DNA of 64,000 nt from Shinella curvata (GCF_022899935.1 NZ_JALJCJ010000002.1:682001-746000); one strand, 5' to 3'; positions 25,837 to 36,262 are shown, numbered from the stretch's first letter. Notes: generated by a model not told the origin, from the sequence alone. Translations and numbers: made by a program.

Positions 25837-27129
25837 ATGGTTTCCACACGTGTCGCCGAATGGATGGCGGATCGGAACCTGCATTACGGCTGGGTGGTCG
25901 CGGCGACGACCTTCCTCACCATGCTGGCCACGGCCGGCGCCATGGGCTCGGCGGGGGTGATGATCCAGCCGCTGCATCAGGAATTCGGCTGGGATATCGC
26001 CGACATTTCCTCCGCCATGGCGGTGCGGCTGGTGCTCTTCGGCCTGCTCGGCCCGTTCGCAGCCGCCTTCATGAACCATTTCGGCATTCGCCAGGTGGTG
26101 GGTACGGCGCTGGCGCTCATCATGGGCGGCATCGTCATGTCGTTCTTCATGACCGAAGTCTGGCAGCTCCTGCTGCTCTGGGGCGTGGTGATCGGCGTCG
26201 GCACCGGCATGACGGCGCTGGTGCTCGGCGCGACCGTCGCCGCCCGTTGGTTCTCCAAGCGCCGCGGCCTCGTCGTCGGCCTGATGACGGCCAGCAACGC
26301 CACCGGCCAGCTCGTCTTCCTGCCATTGCTCGCCGCGCTGACGGAGGCTTACGGCTGGCGCGCGGCGCTGACGCTCTCCGTCGCGGTCATCGCCACCGCC
26401 ATGGTGCTCGTCCTGCTCCTGATGCGCGATCACCCCGCCGATGTCGGCCTGCCGGCCTATGGCGAGACGGCGATCGTCAAGCCGCCGAAGCAGGATCACA
26501 GTCTCGGCGCGACGCTGCTCGCCCCGCTCGTCACGCTGAAGAGCGTTTCCGGCAATGCCGTCTTCTGGGTACTGTTCGGCACGTTCTTCGTCTGTGGCCT
26601 TTCGACCAATGGCCTGATCCAGACGCACTGGATCTCGATCTGCGGCGATTTCGGCATGGCGGCGGTGACGGCGGCCGGCACGCTTGCCGTCATCGGCATC
26701 TTCGATTTCCTCGGAACGGTCTTCGCCGGCTGGCTTTCCGACCGCTACGACAACCGTGTCCTGCTGTTCTGGTTCTACGGTCTGCGCGGCCTGTCGCTGC
26801 TCTACCTGTCCTTCTCAGGCTTCAGCTTCGTGGAACTCTCGGTCTTCGCCGTCTTCTACGGCCTCGACTGGGTCGCCACGGTGCCGCCGACCGTCAAACT
26901 CGCCGCCGAGAATTTCGGTCGCGAAAAGGCCGGCATGGTCTTCGGCTGGGTTTTCGCCGGCCACCAGCTGGGAGCCGCCACCGCCGCCTTCGGCGCCGGC
27001 TACCTGAAGAGCGACTTCGATACCTATATGCCCGCGCTGCAGATCGCCGGCCTCGCCTGCATCCTCGCCGCGCTCTCGGTCATGCTGCTCAAGCGCCCGG
27101 GTCCGGCCCCGCTCGCTGCAACGGCCTGA
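25837..27129 (+). CDS. MFS transporter
   Basis: A 430-residue major facilitator protein with about twelve transmembrane helices in two halves, each with an MFS loop motif (for example GWLSDRYDNRVLL after helix 8). The N-terminus HYGWVVAATTFLTML resembles oxalate:formate/monocarboxylate-type MFS carriers. The start at 25837 has AAAGGGA upstream. Control by the adjacent MarR protein suggests export or import of a compound sensed by that regulator. Substrate unknown. Confidence 0.9.
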   Translation: MVSTRVAEWMADRNLHYGWVVAATTFLTMLATAGAMGSAGVMIQPLHQEFGWDIADISSAMAVRLVLFGLLGPFAAAFMNHFGIRQVVGTALALIMGGIVMSFFMTEVWQLLLLWGVVIGVGTGMTALVLGATVAARWFSKRRGLVVGLMTASNATGQLVFLPLLAALTEAYGWRAALTLSVAVIATAMVLVLLLMRDHPADVGLPAYGETAIVKPPKQDHSLGATLLAPLVTLKSVSGNAVFWVLFGTFFVCGLSTNGLIQTHWISICGDFGMAAVTAAGTLAVIGIFDFLGTVFAGWLSDRYDNRVLLFWFYGLRGLSLLYLSFSGFSFVELSVFAVFYGLDWVATVPPTVKLAAENFGREKAGMVFGWVFAGHQLGAATAAFGAGYLKSDFDTYMPALQIAGLACILAALSVMLLKRPGPAPLAATA

Positions 27130-27143
27130 GGACGGCGAAAATG

Positions 27144-27170
27144 AAAAGGCCCGCTCGAAGCGGGCCTTTT
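27144..27170. terminator. Bidirectional terminator
   Basis: A 12-bp stem, AAAAGGCCCGCT with AGCGGGCCTTTT, has A and T runs on its two sides. It sits between the convergent MFS and sugar dehydrogenase genes and can stop both transcripts. Confidence 0.88.
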
Positions 27171-27171
27171 C

Positions 27172-28098
27172 TCAATCGTGGAACGCTTCGACGAACTTGC
27201 GCCGGCCGAGCATGAAGGCATCGGCGACGTGGCGCAGCGGAGCGAGATCGACGTCGGATTTTCCGGCCTTCACGATCTCGGCGAAACGCTTGTAGAGCAT
27301 CGGATATTCCTGCTCCGGCTCGTCATGCACCAGCTTGCCGTCAATCGAAAGCTTCGCGCCGCCTTCTGACAGCACCATCTCGCCGGCCTCTGTCTGCGCC
27401 ACGATATCCCAGCTCTGCTTGCCCGTCTGGCGCCAGTCGAATTCGGCCTTGAGGTCGAGCCCCTTGGCGTCGGAGAAGGTCATCGACGCGGCGATCGGCG
27501 CATCGCGGTTCTCAGGGAATTCCAGCGTCGCGGCCGTGATGAAGGCCGGGCGCGGCAGGATGTGGGTGACGATGGAGAGCGCATTGATGCCCGGATCGAA
27601 CACGCCAAGCCCGCCCGCCTGCCAGATCCATTCCTGGTTCGGGTGCCAGTGGCGAACGTCTTCCTTCCAGTTCACCTGCATGGAGCGCAGCGTCGTGCCG
27701 GCGATGAAGCTCTTTGCCGCTTCGACGGCCGGCGCATAGCGCGAATGCCAGCTGGCAAACAGCGACAGGCCCTTGGATGCGGCCAGCGCCTCGAGATCGG
27801 CGACCTCCGACAGCGTGGCGCCCGGCGGCTTTTCGAGGAAGACGTGTTTGCCGGCCGAAAGCGCCTTTTGGGCGGCTTCGTAGCGGTATTGCGGCGGCAT
27901 GCAGAGCGAGACGGCCTGGATGGCGGGCACGGCCGTCAGCATCTCGTCGATCGACTTGAAATTGTCGATGCCATCGACGACACCGTGGCGGCTGGCGGCG
28001 GCGATCAGCTTGTAATCGCTGTTCTTGGCGACGGCCGGAAGATGCTGGTCGCGCACGATCTTGCCGACGCCGACGATTGCGAGATTGATCGGGGACAT
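27172..28098 (-). CDS. Gfo/Idh/MocA sugar 1-dehydrogenase (D-galactose/L-arabinose type)
   Basis: A 308-residue NAD(P)-dependent oxidoreductase. The Rossmann motif VGVGKIVRDQHLPA, the catalytic EKPPGATL lysine region and the segment WKEDVRHWHPNQEWIWQAGG match D-galactose 1-dehydrogenase and L-arabinose 1-dehydrogenase. These oxidise the sugar to the lactone in non-phosphorylative pathways. The ATG at 28098 has GGTGGAG upstream. No lactonase or dehydratase is adjacent, so which sugar is used cannot be decided here. Confidence 0.88.
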   Translation of the reverse strand: MSPINLAIVGVGKIVRDQHLPAVAKNSDYKLIAAASRHGVVDGIDNFKSIDEMLTAVPAIQAVSLCMPPQYRYEAAQKALSAGKHVFLEKPPGATLSEVADLEALAASKGLSLFASWHSRYAPAVEAAKSFIAGTTLRSMQVNWKEDVRHWHPNQEWIWQAGGLGVFDPGINALSIVTHILPRPAFITAATLEFPENRDAPIAASMTFSDAKGLDLKAEFDWRQTGKQSWDIVAQTEAGEMVLSEGGAKLSIDGKLVHDEPEQEYPMLYKRFAEIVKAGKSDVDLAPLRHVADAFMLGRRKFVEAFHD

Positions 28099-28221
28099 GT
28101 CTCCACCCTCATTTGTATGATGATTTAGCCGGTGTTTTAGCAGAACCGCCGGCGGCGGCAAGGGCGTGTTTTCATGTGTCTCTGCCTAACCTTTGTGCAT
28201 CTGCCTGAAAGCCGTATTCGT

Positions 28222-28233
28222 CTTTCGTCTAAG
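28222..28233 (+). promoter_or_regulatory. Shared 12-bp element upstream of takQM
   Basis: CTTTCGTCTAAG lies 113 nt before the takQ start. An 11/12 match, CTTTCGTCTTAG, lies at 32059-32070 upstream of the separately transcribed takP. This may be a shared regulator site. Confidence 0.3.
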
Positions 28234-28346
28234 GCGGGCTCTCAGCTCGGGAAAACGGGGCTTCGGACTTGAAACGAACCCTGAAATCGGCACTCTGACC
28301 ATGCTTGGCACCAAAGCAAGAACAGGCCGGGCGGGGAGGAGTTATC

Positions 28347-28919
28347 ATGAAGACGCTGCTGGTTTTCAGCCGGCTGATCGACACGATCACGGAAAATATC
28401 GGGAAGGCCGTTGGCTGGCTGATCCTGGTCGCCGTGCTCGTCAGCGCCGGAAATGCCGTCATCCGAAAGGTTTTCAACATATCGTCCAACGCCTGGCTCG
28501 AGGCGCAATGGTATCTGTTCGGGGGTGCCTTCATGCTCGCCGCCGCCTATACGCTGGCGCAGAACGAGCACATCCGAATCGACGTGGTCTACGGCAAGTT
28601 TTCCCGGCGGGTGCAGCACTGGATCGATCTGCTCGGCCATCTCCTGTTCCTGATGCCCTTCGTGCTGCTGATGGTCTATTTCCTCGTGCCCTATGTGCTG
28701 ATGTCCTATCGCTCGGGCGAGGGGTCTTCCAGCGCCGGCGGCCTCATCGTCTGGCCGGCCAAGGCCATCCTGCTTGCCGGCTTCCTGCTGCTTGCCTTCC
28801 AGGGCGTTTCGGAGATCATCAAGAAGCTCGCCATCATGCGCGGCGACATGGAGGACCCCACGCCCTATGTGCCGACGCATGCGCCGCTTGACACCGCAGT
28901 CGAGGAGAAGGGCGCATGA
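28347..28919 (+). CDS. takQ: TRAP transporter small permease TakQ
   Basis: A 190-residue DctQ-type subunit with four transmembrane helices and the conserved NEHIRIDVVYGKFSRR segment. It pairs with the large permease and a periplasmic binding protein for sodium-driven uptake. ATG at 28347 has GGGGAGGAG upstream; an earlier in-frame ATG is rejected. Its stop overlaps the takM start by four nucleotides (ATGA). The Tak assignment rests on the close match of the nearby binding protein to Rhodobacter TakP. Confidence 0.88.
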   Translation: MKTLLVFSRLIDTITENIGKAVGWLILVAVLVSAGNAVIRKVFNISSNAWLEAQWYLFGGAFMLAAAYTLAQNEHIRIDVVYGKFSRRVQHWIDLLGHLLFLMPFVLLMVYFLVPYVLMSYRSGEGSSSAGGLIVWPAKAILLAGFLLLAFQGVSEIIKKLAIMRGDMEDPTPYVPTHAPLDTAVEEKGA

Positions 28920-30712
28920 TCGAGTTCATTGCCGAAAACCTCGCACCGATCATGTTCGTGTCGCTGATCGTGTTCCTGCTGCTGGGCTATCCGGTGGCAT
29001 TCTCGCTCGCGGCCAATGGTCTGCTGTTCTTCATCATCGGCGTTGAACTCGCGCCGCTTTCCGATTCGATCAATCTTTCCTGGCCGCTGCTCAACGCAAT
29101 GCCGGAACGGCTATGGGGGGTGATGTCGAACGACACATTGCTCGCCATCCCCTTCTTTACCTTCATGGGGATCGTGCTCGAACGATCCGGCATGGCTGAG
29201 GACCTGCTCGACACGATCGGCCAGCTCTTCGGGCCTATCCGCGGCGGTCTGGCCTATGCGGTCATCTTCGTCGGCGCACTGCTGGCGGCCACCACGGGTG
29301 TGGTCGCTGCCTCGGTCATCGCCATGGGCCTCATCTCGCTGCCGATCATGCTGCGCTACGGCTATGACCGGTCGATCGCTTCCGGCGTCATCGCCGCCTC
29401 CGGCACGCTCGCCCAGATCATCCCGCCGTCGCTCGTCCTCATCGTGCTCGCCGACCAGCTCGGCCGCTCGGTCGGCGACATGTATGCCGGCGCGCTGATC
29501 CCGGGTCTGGTTCTGACCGGCCTCTACATGGGCTATATCCTGATCATGTCGATCGTCCGACCGAACTCCATGCCGGCATTGCCGCTGGAAGCGCGGTCGC
29601 TGGGTTCGGGCGTCACGTCGCTGATCATCGCGCTCGCGGTGGCCGCCGGCATCGCCTATGCGGCGCATGTCTATCTCTATCCGACCCATGGCGAGAATGC
29701 CGACATTCTTGGCGGAACCGTCGGCGTGATCTTCATCTACGCCGTGGCGCTGGCGGACAAGACGTTCAACATCAATATGATGTCGCGTCTCGCCCAGCAG
29801 GTCATCATCGTGCTCATCCCGCCGCTGGCGCTGATCTTCCTCGTGCTGGGCACGATCTTCCTGGGCATTGCGACGCCGACGGAGGGTGGCGCCATGGGCG
29901 CGGTCGGCGCGCTGATCATGGCCGCGGCGAAGGGACGGCTTACTCTGGACGTCATTCGCTCCGCACTGGCCGCGACGACCCGCCTTTCGGCCTTCGTGCT
30001 GTTCATTCTCATCGGTGCGCGCGTCTTCTCGCTCACGTTCTACGGCGTGAACGGGCATCTGTGGGTCGAACACCTGCTTGTCTCCATGCCCGGCGGTGAA
30101 ACGGGCTTCCTGATCGCGGTGAACGTGCTGGTGTTCTTCCTGGCGTTCTTCCTCGATTTCTTCGAGCTCGCCTTCATCATCGTGCCGCTGCTCGCACCCG
30201 CCGCCGACAAGCTCGGGATCGACCTCATCTGGTTCGGCGTGCTGCTCGGCATTAACATGCAGACGAGCTTCATGCATCCGCCCTTCGGCTTTGCGCTGTT
30301 CTACCTGCGTTCGGTTGCGGCCAAGGTGCCCTATCTGGACAAGCTGACGGGCAAGAAGATGGAGCCGGTGACTACGGGGCAGATCTATTGGGGGGCTGTG
30401 CCCTTCGTCTGCATCCAGATCGTCATGGTGGGCCTGACCATCCTCTTCCCCGGCATGGTCATGCACTACAAGGGCGAAGGCAGCGGCGTCGATCCGGCGA
30501 CCATCAAGATCGAGGTTCCCGGCTTCGGCACGAATGGCGGCGGGCTGACATTGCCCGACAACGGCGGCGGCCTCGGCCTGCCGGGTGGCTTGCAGCTGCC
30601 AGCCGGCAATCCGCTGGATGGCGGCACCGAGCAGAAGCCGGCCGAGGGCGGCCAGCAGGGCACGGAGCAGAAACCGGCCACCGACCTGTCGAGCCCGCCG
30701 TCCTTCAACTGA
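28916..30712 (+). CDS. takM: TRAP transporter large permease TakM
   Basis: A DctM-type permease of 598 residues, longer than the usual 430 or so. Family motifs such as IPFFTFMGIVLERSGMAEDLL, ASGTLAQIIPPSLVLIVLADQ and ATPTEGGAMGAVGALI are present. Two features add length: extra hydrophobic helices around residues 225-285 and a hydrophilic Gly/Pro/Gln-rich tail over roughly the last 80 residues. It should import 2-oxoacids with TakQ and TakP, by analogy with the Rhodobacter TakPQM system. A strong terminator follows. Confidence 0.9.
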   Translation: MIEFIAENLAPIMFVSLIVFLLLGYPVAFSLAANGLLFFIIGVELAPLSDSINLSWPLLNAMPERLWGVMSNDTLLAIPFFTFMGIVLERSGMAEDLLDTIGQLFGPIRGGLAYAVIFVGALLAATTGVVAASVIAMGLISLPIMLRYGYDRSIASGVIAASGTLAQIIPPSLVLIVLADQLGRSVGDMYAGALIPGLVLTGLYMGYILIMSIVRPNSMPALPLEARSLGSGVTSLIIALAVAAGIAYAAHVYLYPTHGENADILGGTVGVIFIYAVALADKTFNINMMSRLAQQVIIVLIPPLALIFLVLGTIFLGIATPTEGGAMGAVGALIMAAAKGRLTLDVIRSALAATTRLSAFVLFILIGARVFSLTFYGVNGHLWVEHLLVSMPGGETGFLIAVNVLVFFLAFFLDFFELAFIIVPLLAPAADKLGIDLIWFGVLLGINMQTSFMHPPFGFALFYLRSVAAKVPYLDKLTGKKMEPVTTGQIYWGAVPFVCIQIVMVGLTILFPGMVMHYKGEGSGVDPATIKIEVPGFGTNGGGLTLPDNGGGLGLPGGLQLPAGNPLDGGTEQKPAEGGQQGTEQKPATDLSSPPSFN

Positions 30713-30725
30713 CGGCAAGAAGCAT

Positions 30726-30760
30726 GAAAACGGCCGGCGTCATGCCGGCCGTTTTCGTTT
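30726..30760 (+). terminator. Rho-independent terminator after takM
   Basis: A 13-bp perfect stem, GAAAACGGCCGGC with its complement (30726-30756), is followed by GTTTT. Confidence 0.93.
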
Positions 30761-30775
30761 TGCGAGCGGCCAAAC

Positions 30776-30804
30776 AAAAACCCCGGAGCATCGCTGCTCC
30801 GGGG
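30776..30804 (-). terminator. Rho-independent terminator after takP
   Basis: The stem CCCCGGAGCA-TCGC-TGCTCCGGGG (30781-30804) is followed on the minus strand by TTTTT. It is distinct from the takM terminator 20 nt away. Confidence 0.88.
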
Positions 30805-30828
30805 CCTCCATTGGTCTCAGCCGGACGC

Positions 30829-32016
<1,188 letters not shown>

Positions 32017-32058
32017 TCAAGCCAAGGGGACAAAGAACGCGGAACCGGCCCGCTACGA

Positions 32059-32070
32059 CTTTCGTCTTAG
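32059..32070 (+). promoter_or_regulatory. Shared 12-bp element upstream of takP
   Basis: CTTTCGTCTTAG matches the element before takQM at 11 of 12 positions. It overlaps the inverted repeat GTCT-N6-AGAC. It lies 124 nt from the takP start, in the opposite orientation relative to the gene. Confidence 0.3.
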
Positions 32071-32129
32071 ATGAGACGTCCTGCTATCTGCCTGTTTTTT
32101 GAGCGTTTCTTGAGAGGACGTGGCATGGC

Positions 32130-34016
32130 TCAGCTCGCCATCGCCTCCTCATACTCCGCCGAAAGCTCCAGCCACTGTTCCTCGGCATCGTTCAGCTTGT
32201 CGACGGCCATCGAGCGCAGCTTTGCCTTCTCCGCGGCCTTGGCCGGGCTCTTTTCATAGAGCGTGGGATCTGCAAGCTCCGCATCGAGAAGCTGAATCTG
32301 TTTCTGCAGTTTTGCCGTCAGCGATTCGATTTCGTTGATCTTTTTCTTGAGCGGCGCGAACTGGGCACGGCGGTCGGCATTGGCCTTGCGCTGGTCGGCC
32401 TTGTTGGCCGTATCGCCGGTGGAGGCCGCCTTGTCCTTGTCGTCCTTCTTGGGCGACTGGACGATGAGGCTGCGATATTCCTCCATGTCGCCATCGAAGG
32501 TCTTCACGGTACCATTGTTGACCAGCCACAGCCGGTCGACGGTCGCCTCGATGAGGTGACGGTCATGCGAGATCAGGATGACGGCGCCTTCATAGTCGTT
32601 CAACGCCTCGATCAGCGCGCGGCGGCTGTCGATATCGAGATGGTTGGTCGGCTCGTCGAGGATCAGCAGGTTCGGTGCATCGAAGGCGGCAAGGCCCATC
32701 AGCAGCCGCGCCTTCTCGCCGCCGGAAAGGTCCTTAGCGGGCGTCGCCATCTTCTCCGTGGCAAGGCCCATCTGGGCCACGCGAGCGCGCACCTTGGCTT
32801 CCGGCGCCTCGGGCATCAGCCGGCGCACATGTTCGACAGCCGATTGCTCGGGCATGAGGTCGTCCAGCTGGTGCTGCGCAAAGAAGCCGATCTTCAGGCC
32901 CGGCGCGCGCTTGACCGCGCCTGTCTCGGCCTCCAGCCGGCCCGAGATGAACTTCGCAAAGGTCGACTTGCCATTGCCGTTCGAGCCGAGCAGCGCGATG
33001 CGGTCGTCATTATCGATGCGCAGGTTGATCTGCTTGAGGATCGGCTTGCCCGGCGTATAGCCCACCGCGCCGCCCTCGATGGCGATGATCGGCGAGGCCG
33101 GCTGCTTTTCCGGCTCGGGGAAGGTGATCGGCTGGACATGCGTCTCGATGACGGCCGCCACCGTGCCCATGCGCTCCAGCGCCTTGACGCGGCTCTGCGC
33201 CTGCTTGGCCTTGGTGGCCTTGGCCTTGAAGCGGTCGATGAAGCTTTGCAGATGTTTGCGCGCGGCGTCGTTCTTCGCTTTGGCCTTCATCTGCAATTCG
33301 TCGTTCTCGGCCTTCTGGCGCTCGAACTGGTCGTAGGAGCCGCGATAGAAGGTCAGCTTCTGCTGGTCGAGATGCACGATGGCGTTGACGGCGGTGTTCA
33401 GGAGATCGCGGTCGTGGCTGATGATGATGACGGTGTGCGGATAGCGGCGCACATAGTCTTCCAGCCACAGCGTGCCTTCGAGGTCGAGATAGTTGGTCGG
33501 TTCGTCGAGCAAGAGCAGGTCCGGCTCGGAAAACAGCACCGCCGCCAGCGCCACGCGCATGCGCCAGCCGCCGGAGAAGCTTTTGGCGGCGCGCTGCTGC
33601 GCCTCATGATCGAAGCCGAGGCCGGCGAGAATACTCGCCGCGCGCGATTCCGCGGAATGCGCCCCGATATCGGTGAGCCGCGTCTGGATTTCCGCGATAC
33701 GGTGCGGATCCGTCGCCGTCTCCGCTTCCTTGAGGAGGCTCGCGCGCTCCTTGTCGGCGGAAAGCACGATCTCGATCAGCGATTCGTCCGTGCCCGGCGC
33801 TTCCTGCGCCACCTGGCCGATGCGCGCATTCTTCGGCATCGTGACGGTGCCGGCTTCCGAGGCAAGCTGGCCGGTGATGACGCGAAACAGCGTCGACTTG
33901 CCGGTGCCGTTGCGCCCGACAAGGCCCACCTTCACGCCGCTCGGCAGCGAAAGGGATGCGTTATCGATGAGGAGACGCCCGGCAATGCGGGCGGTGAGGC
34001 CGGAAATCGTGATCAT
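32130..34016 (-). CDS. ABC-F family ATPase
   Basis: A soluble protein of 628 residues with two ABC domains and no membrane segments. Walker A motifs are GRNGTGKST (34-42) and GSNGNGKST (near 350); signatures FSGGWRMR and LSGGEKAR precede LDEPTNYLDLEG and LDEPTNHLDID. A linker rich in Lys and Ala separates the domains. A C-terminal coiled-coil extension (roughly 540-628) points to the Uup/YheS branch. ABC-F proteins act on the ribosomal E site. The start at 34016 is chosen over an upstream ATG lacking a ribosome binding site. Confidence 0.92.
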   Translation of the reverse strand: MITISGLTARIAGRLLIDNASLSLPSGVKVGLVGRNGTGKSTLFRVITGQLASEAGTVTMPKNARIGQVAQEAPGTDESLIEIVLSADKERASLLKEAETATDPHRIAEIQTRLTDIGAHSAESRAASILAGLGFDHEAQQRAAKSFSGGWRMRVALAAVLFSEPDLLLLDEPTNYLDLEGTLWLEDYVRRYPHTVIIISHDRDLLNTAVNAIVHLDQQKLTFYRGSYDQFERQKAENDELQMKAKAKNDAARKHLQSFIDRFKAKATKAKQAQSRVKALERMGTVAAVIETHVQPITFPEPEKQPASPIIAIEGGAVGYTPGKPILKQINLRIDNDDRIALLGSNGNGKSTFAKFISGRLEAETGAVKRAPGLKIGFFAQHQLDDLMPEQSAVEHVRRLMPEAPEAKVRARVAQMGLATEKMATPAKDLSGGEKARLLMGLAAFDAPNLLILDEPTNHLDIDSRRALIEALNDYEGAVILISHDRHLIEATVDRLWLVNNGTVKTFDGDMEEYRSLIVQSPKKDDKDKAASTGDTANKADQRKANADRRAQFAPLKKKINEIESLTAKLQKQIQLLDAELADPTLYEKSPAKAAEKAKLRSMAVDKLNDAEEQWLELSAEYEEAMAS

Positions 34017-34140
34017 GCCGGCTCTATAGAGCAATTCCCGCGAAAGTGCGAAGCGGTTTTGTGTCCGGAATGCGCTGGAAGTCGGCATTGTGGCTTGCAG
34101 GTATTAGGTTAGGTTGCCGGCAGTCAGAACGGAGAGAATC

Positions 34141-34572
34141 GTGCGCCAAAGGATTATTGTTTGCCCGTTGATTGAGCATGATGGGGCGTATCTTCTATGT
34201 AAGATGCCGAGCGACCGGGGCGTTTTTCCGGGCCAATGGGCACTTTCAGGCGGCGGTTTGGAACCCGGAGAAAATATACACGAAGGCCTGCTCCGTGAAG
34301 TCAGAGAGGAATTGGGGGATAGCTTGGTAATCGAAGCCGTCCAACCTTGGACGTTTCGCGACGATATCAGGATCAAAACCTATCCTGATGGATCAACCGA
34401 ACAAATTTATATGATCTATCTCATATTCGATTGCAGAGCGGCAAATCGCGACGTGAATATCAACGACGAGTTTGAAAGCTATGCGTGGGTTAAGCCCGAC
34501 GAGCTTGAGAACTACGATTTAAATGACGCCACGCGCACGACCCTGCAAGCCAAGGGGCTCATTCGCTCCTGA
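34141..34572 (+). CDS. nudI: Nucleoside triphosphatase NudI
   Basis: A 143-residue Nudix hydrolase almost superimposable on E. coli NudI: it begins [21 protein letters not shown] and contains [20 protein letters not shown]. The Nudix box G-x5-E-x7-REVREELG covers about 38-60. NudI hydrolyses pyrimidine deoxynucleoside triphosphates. The GTG at 34141 has GGAG upstream and aligns with the NudI start. Codon use is AT-rich compared with neighbours on both sides, which suggests horizontal acquisition. Confidence 0.92.
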   Translation: MRQRIIVCPLIEHDGAYLLCKMPSDRGVFPGQWALSGGGLEPGENIHEGLLREVREELGDSLVIEAVQPWTFRDDIRIKTYPDGSTEQIYMIYLIFDCRAANRDVNINDEFESYAWVKPDELENYDLNDATRTTLQAKGLIRS

Positions 34573-34623
34573 GGGCGTGCCAGCGTCCACTTCGGGGAAA
34601 AGCGGCACAAAAGCGAGAAGCCT

Positions 34624-35706
34624 TCAGCCCGTCGCACCCGCCCGATAACCACGCCCCACCCGCTCCGCCACCTCGGCAGAGTAGATGCGAAGTGCGATGC
34701 CGGTGTCGGCGGCGTAGGTGAGGGCCTGGTCCGCCTGATCGTAGAGCATGGCGGGGGCGTCGGCCGAATCGGTCATCGAGACGCCGGCGGTCAGCGTCAG
34801 GAAGCCGGCGGGAAGCTCGCGGTCCATGAAGGGGAAGGGCTTTTCGGCGACGCGGGCGGCAATGCGACGCGCGATGGTCACGGCGATCTCGCGGCTGACG
34901 TCGGGCAGGAGCAGGCAGAACAGGTCCGGCCCGGTGCGGGCGACGAAATCGTCCTTCTTGACCGAGCGGCGGAAGATCGAGGCGAGCCGCTTCAACGTCT
35001 TTTCGGCAGCGCCTGCCGGATGCGTTTCGGCGAATTCCTTGAGCTGTTCGACACGGAAGAGCAGGAGGGCGGCGGTGCCGTCCTCGGCTTCGGTCTGGAA
35101 GAACGTCTTCAGCCGGCCAAGCAGGGCGGCATGGTTTGCAAGACCCGTCACCGGATCGTGCGTCAGCGCCTCGCGGCTGAAGGTCAGGCCTGAGCGCAGG
35201 CCGTCGAGATGGGCCTGAAGATCGCCGATCCGCTCGGCGGAGTTGCGGTCGTGGCCCAGAATGTCGCGCACGATCGACAGCAGCCGAACGGTATCGGTCG
35301 CGAAATCCGAAATGCCGAGCACCGGGTCCTTGCGCATGCGGGCGGAAATTTCCTCCAGTTCCTGCATGGAGGCGGCGCGATGGCGGCGATTGGCCTCGGA
35401 AGTCTCGGCGATTTCGGTGAGCAGGCGCACGGCTTCGCCCGCGGCCTGCCCGGCGGCCAGCACATTGTGGCTCGGCAGGGAGTGGCGCAATGCGATGGCA
35501 TCGAGCGCCGCCTGCTCCGGCGTCTTGCCAAGCGCGGCGATCTCGCGCGCCACGCCGGCATTGCCGTTCAGGGCTTCGAAGATCAGCTCGTAGTTGCGCG
35601 GCAGCCCGGCAATGCCGAGATTGGCCATGACATGGGCGATGCGCGCCATGATCGGCGGAACGGTGGACGCGGTGTCCTTCGGGGCGGGGGCGGCCTTGTT
35701 ACTCAT
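34624..35706 (-). CDS. Degenerate GGDEF domain protein
   Basis: A soluble protein of 360 residues. The N-terminal ~170 residues are helical with no recognised sensor; the C-terminal ~180 residues have the GGDEF fold, with DPVTGLANHAALLGRL at its start. The active-site loop reads TGPDLF (258-263) where an active cyclase has GGDEF or GGEEF, so diguanylate cyclase activity is unlikely. It may bind c-di-GMP or GTP, or only serve as a scaffold. It is transcribed alone. Confidence 0.85.
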   Translation of the reverse strand: MSNKAAPAPKDTASTVPPIMARIAHVMANLGIAGLPRNYELIFEALNGNAGVAREIAALGKTPEQAALDAIALRHSLPSHNVLAAGQAAGEAVRLLTEIAETSEANRRHRAASMQELEEISARMRKDPVLGISDFATDTVRLLSIVRDILGHDRNSAERIGDLQAHLDGLRSGLTFSREALTHDPVTGLANHAALLGRLKTFFQTEAEDGTAALLLFRVEQLKEFAETHPAGAAEKTLKRLASIFRRSVKKDDFVARTGPDLFCLLLPDVSREIAVTIARRIAARVAEKPFPFMDRELPAGFLTLTAGVSMTDSADAPAMLYDQADQALTYAADTGIALRIYSAEVAERVGRGYRAGATG

Positions 35707-35842
35707 GATACGCCATCAGATAGGGCGCAGCGGCATTCGTCTGCGCTCAAGGAAGATCAGTTGGCGTAACTATCGGATTGTGCGGTTAATTTTGCGTTTG
35801 CTGAAAGAGAAATCGCACGGAATTGACAATGTGCAGTTGCGT

Positions 35843-35882
35843 CGGCTTCCAAGGGCGGCGGGTCTGCCACCCTTGGAAGCCG
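35843..35882 (-). terminator. Long hairpin after the 96-residue hypothetical gene
   Basis: A perfect 13-bp stem, CGGCTTCCAAGGG with CCCTTGGAAGCCG, encloses a 14-nt loop that can pair further. It lies seven nucleotides beyond the stop codon of the minus-strand gene. There is no T tract, so it may protect the 3' end instead of terminating transcription. Confidence 0.45.
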
Positions 35883-35888
35883 CCGGTG

Positions 35889-36179
35889 TCAGGCGATGCG
35901 CCGCGTCAGGGCGAAGGACCGCATGAGCTGGCCGATGACGGACGGCCGCTGCCGGGCTGCGGCAGTGCGGGTGACGCGCGCCTGCTGCTGCAGCTCGCGC
36001 ATGGCGGCCGCATAGCCCTCGGCGTGCGCCTGTTCCAGCGCCACCGCGAAGGTCTTCTCGATCACCGGATAGCATTCCTCCGGCAGATAGGCGTTCGGGG
36101 CATCGGTGCCGTAGACGCGCGCCATCTTGCAAAGCGTGCTGCCGAGCAGAGCTGCCCATTCCTCGTTGCTTCTTGCCAT
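35889..36179 (-). CDS. Small hypothetical protein
   Basis: A 96-residue soluble protein, MARSNEEWAALLGSTLCKMARVYG at the start, with Ala-rich helical segments and a basic C-terminus (RPSVIGQLMRSFALTRR). GGAAG precedes the ATG. I do not recognise a family. A strong hairpin follows the stop, and an 18-bp inverted repeat lies 84 nt upstream, so it looks like a discrete expressed unit. Confidence 0.65.
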   Translation of the reverse strand: MARSNEEWAALLGSTLCKMARVYGTDAPNAYLPEECYPVIEKTFAVALEQAHAEGYAAAMRELQQQARVTRTAAARQRPSVIGQLMRSFALTRRIA

Positions 36180-36262
36180 CTTTCTTCCCTCTCTCAGGTG
36201 AGGTCCGCCGCCTCGGCGTCACCTCCAACGGCAGCGACTATCTCATCGCCGGCCGCGGCTGC

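Noticed and set aside
24352-26628. A 758-codon minus-strand frame across the NmrA, MarR and MFS genes
   Set aside because: It spans several genes with clear family signatures on the plus strand. It has low-complexity composition and no domain.
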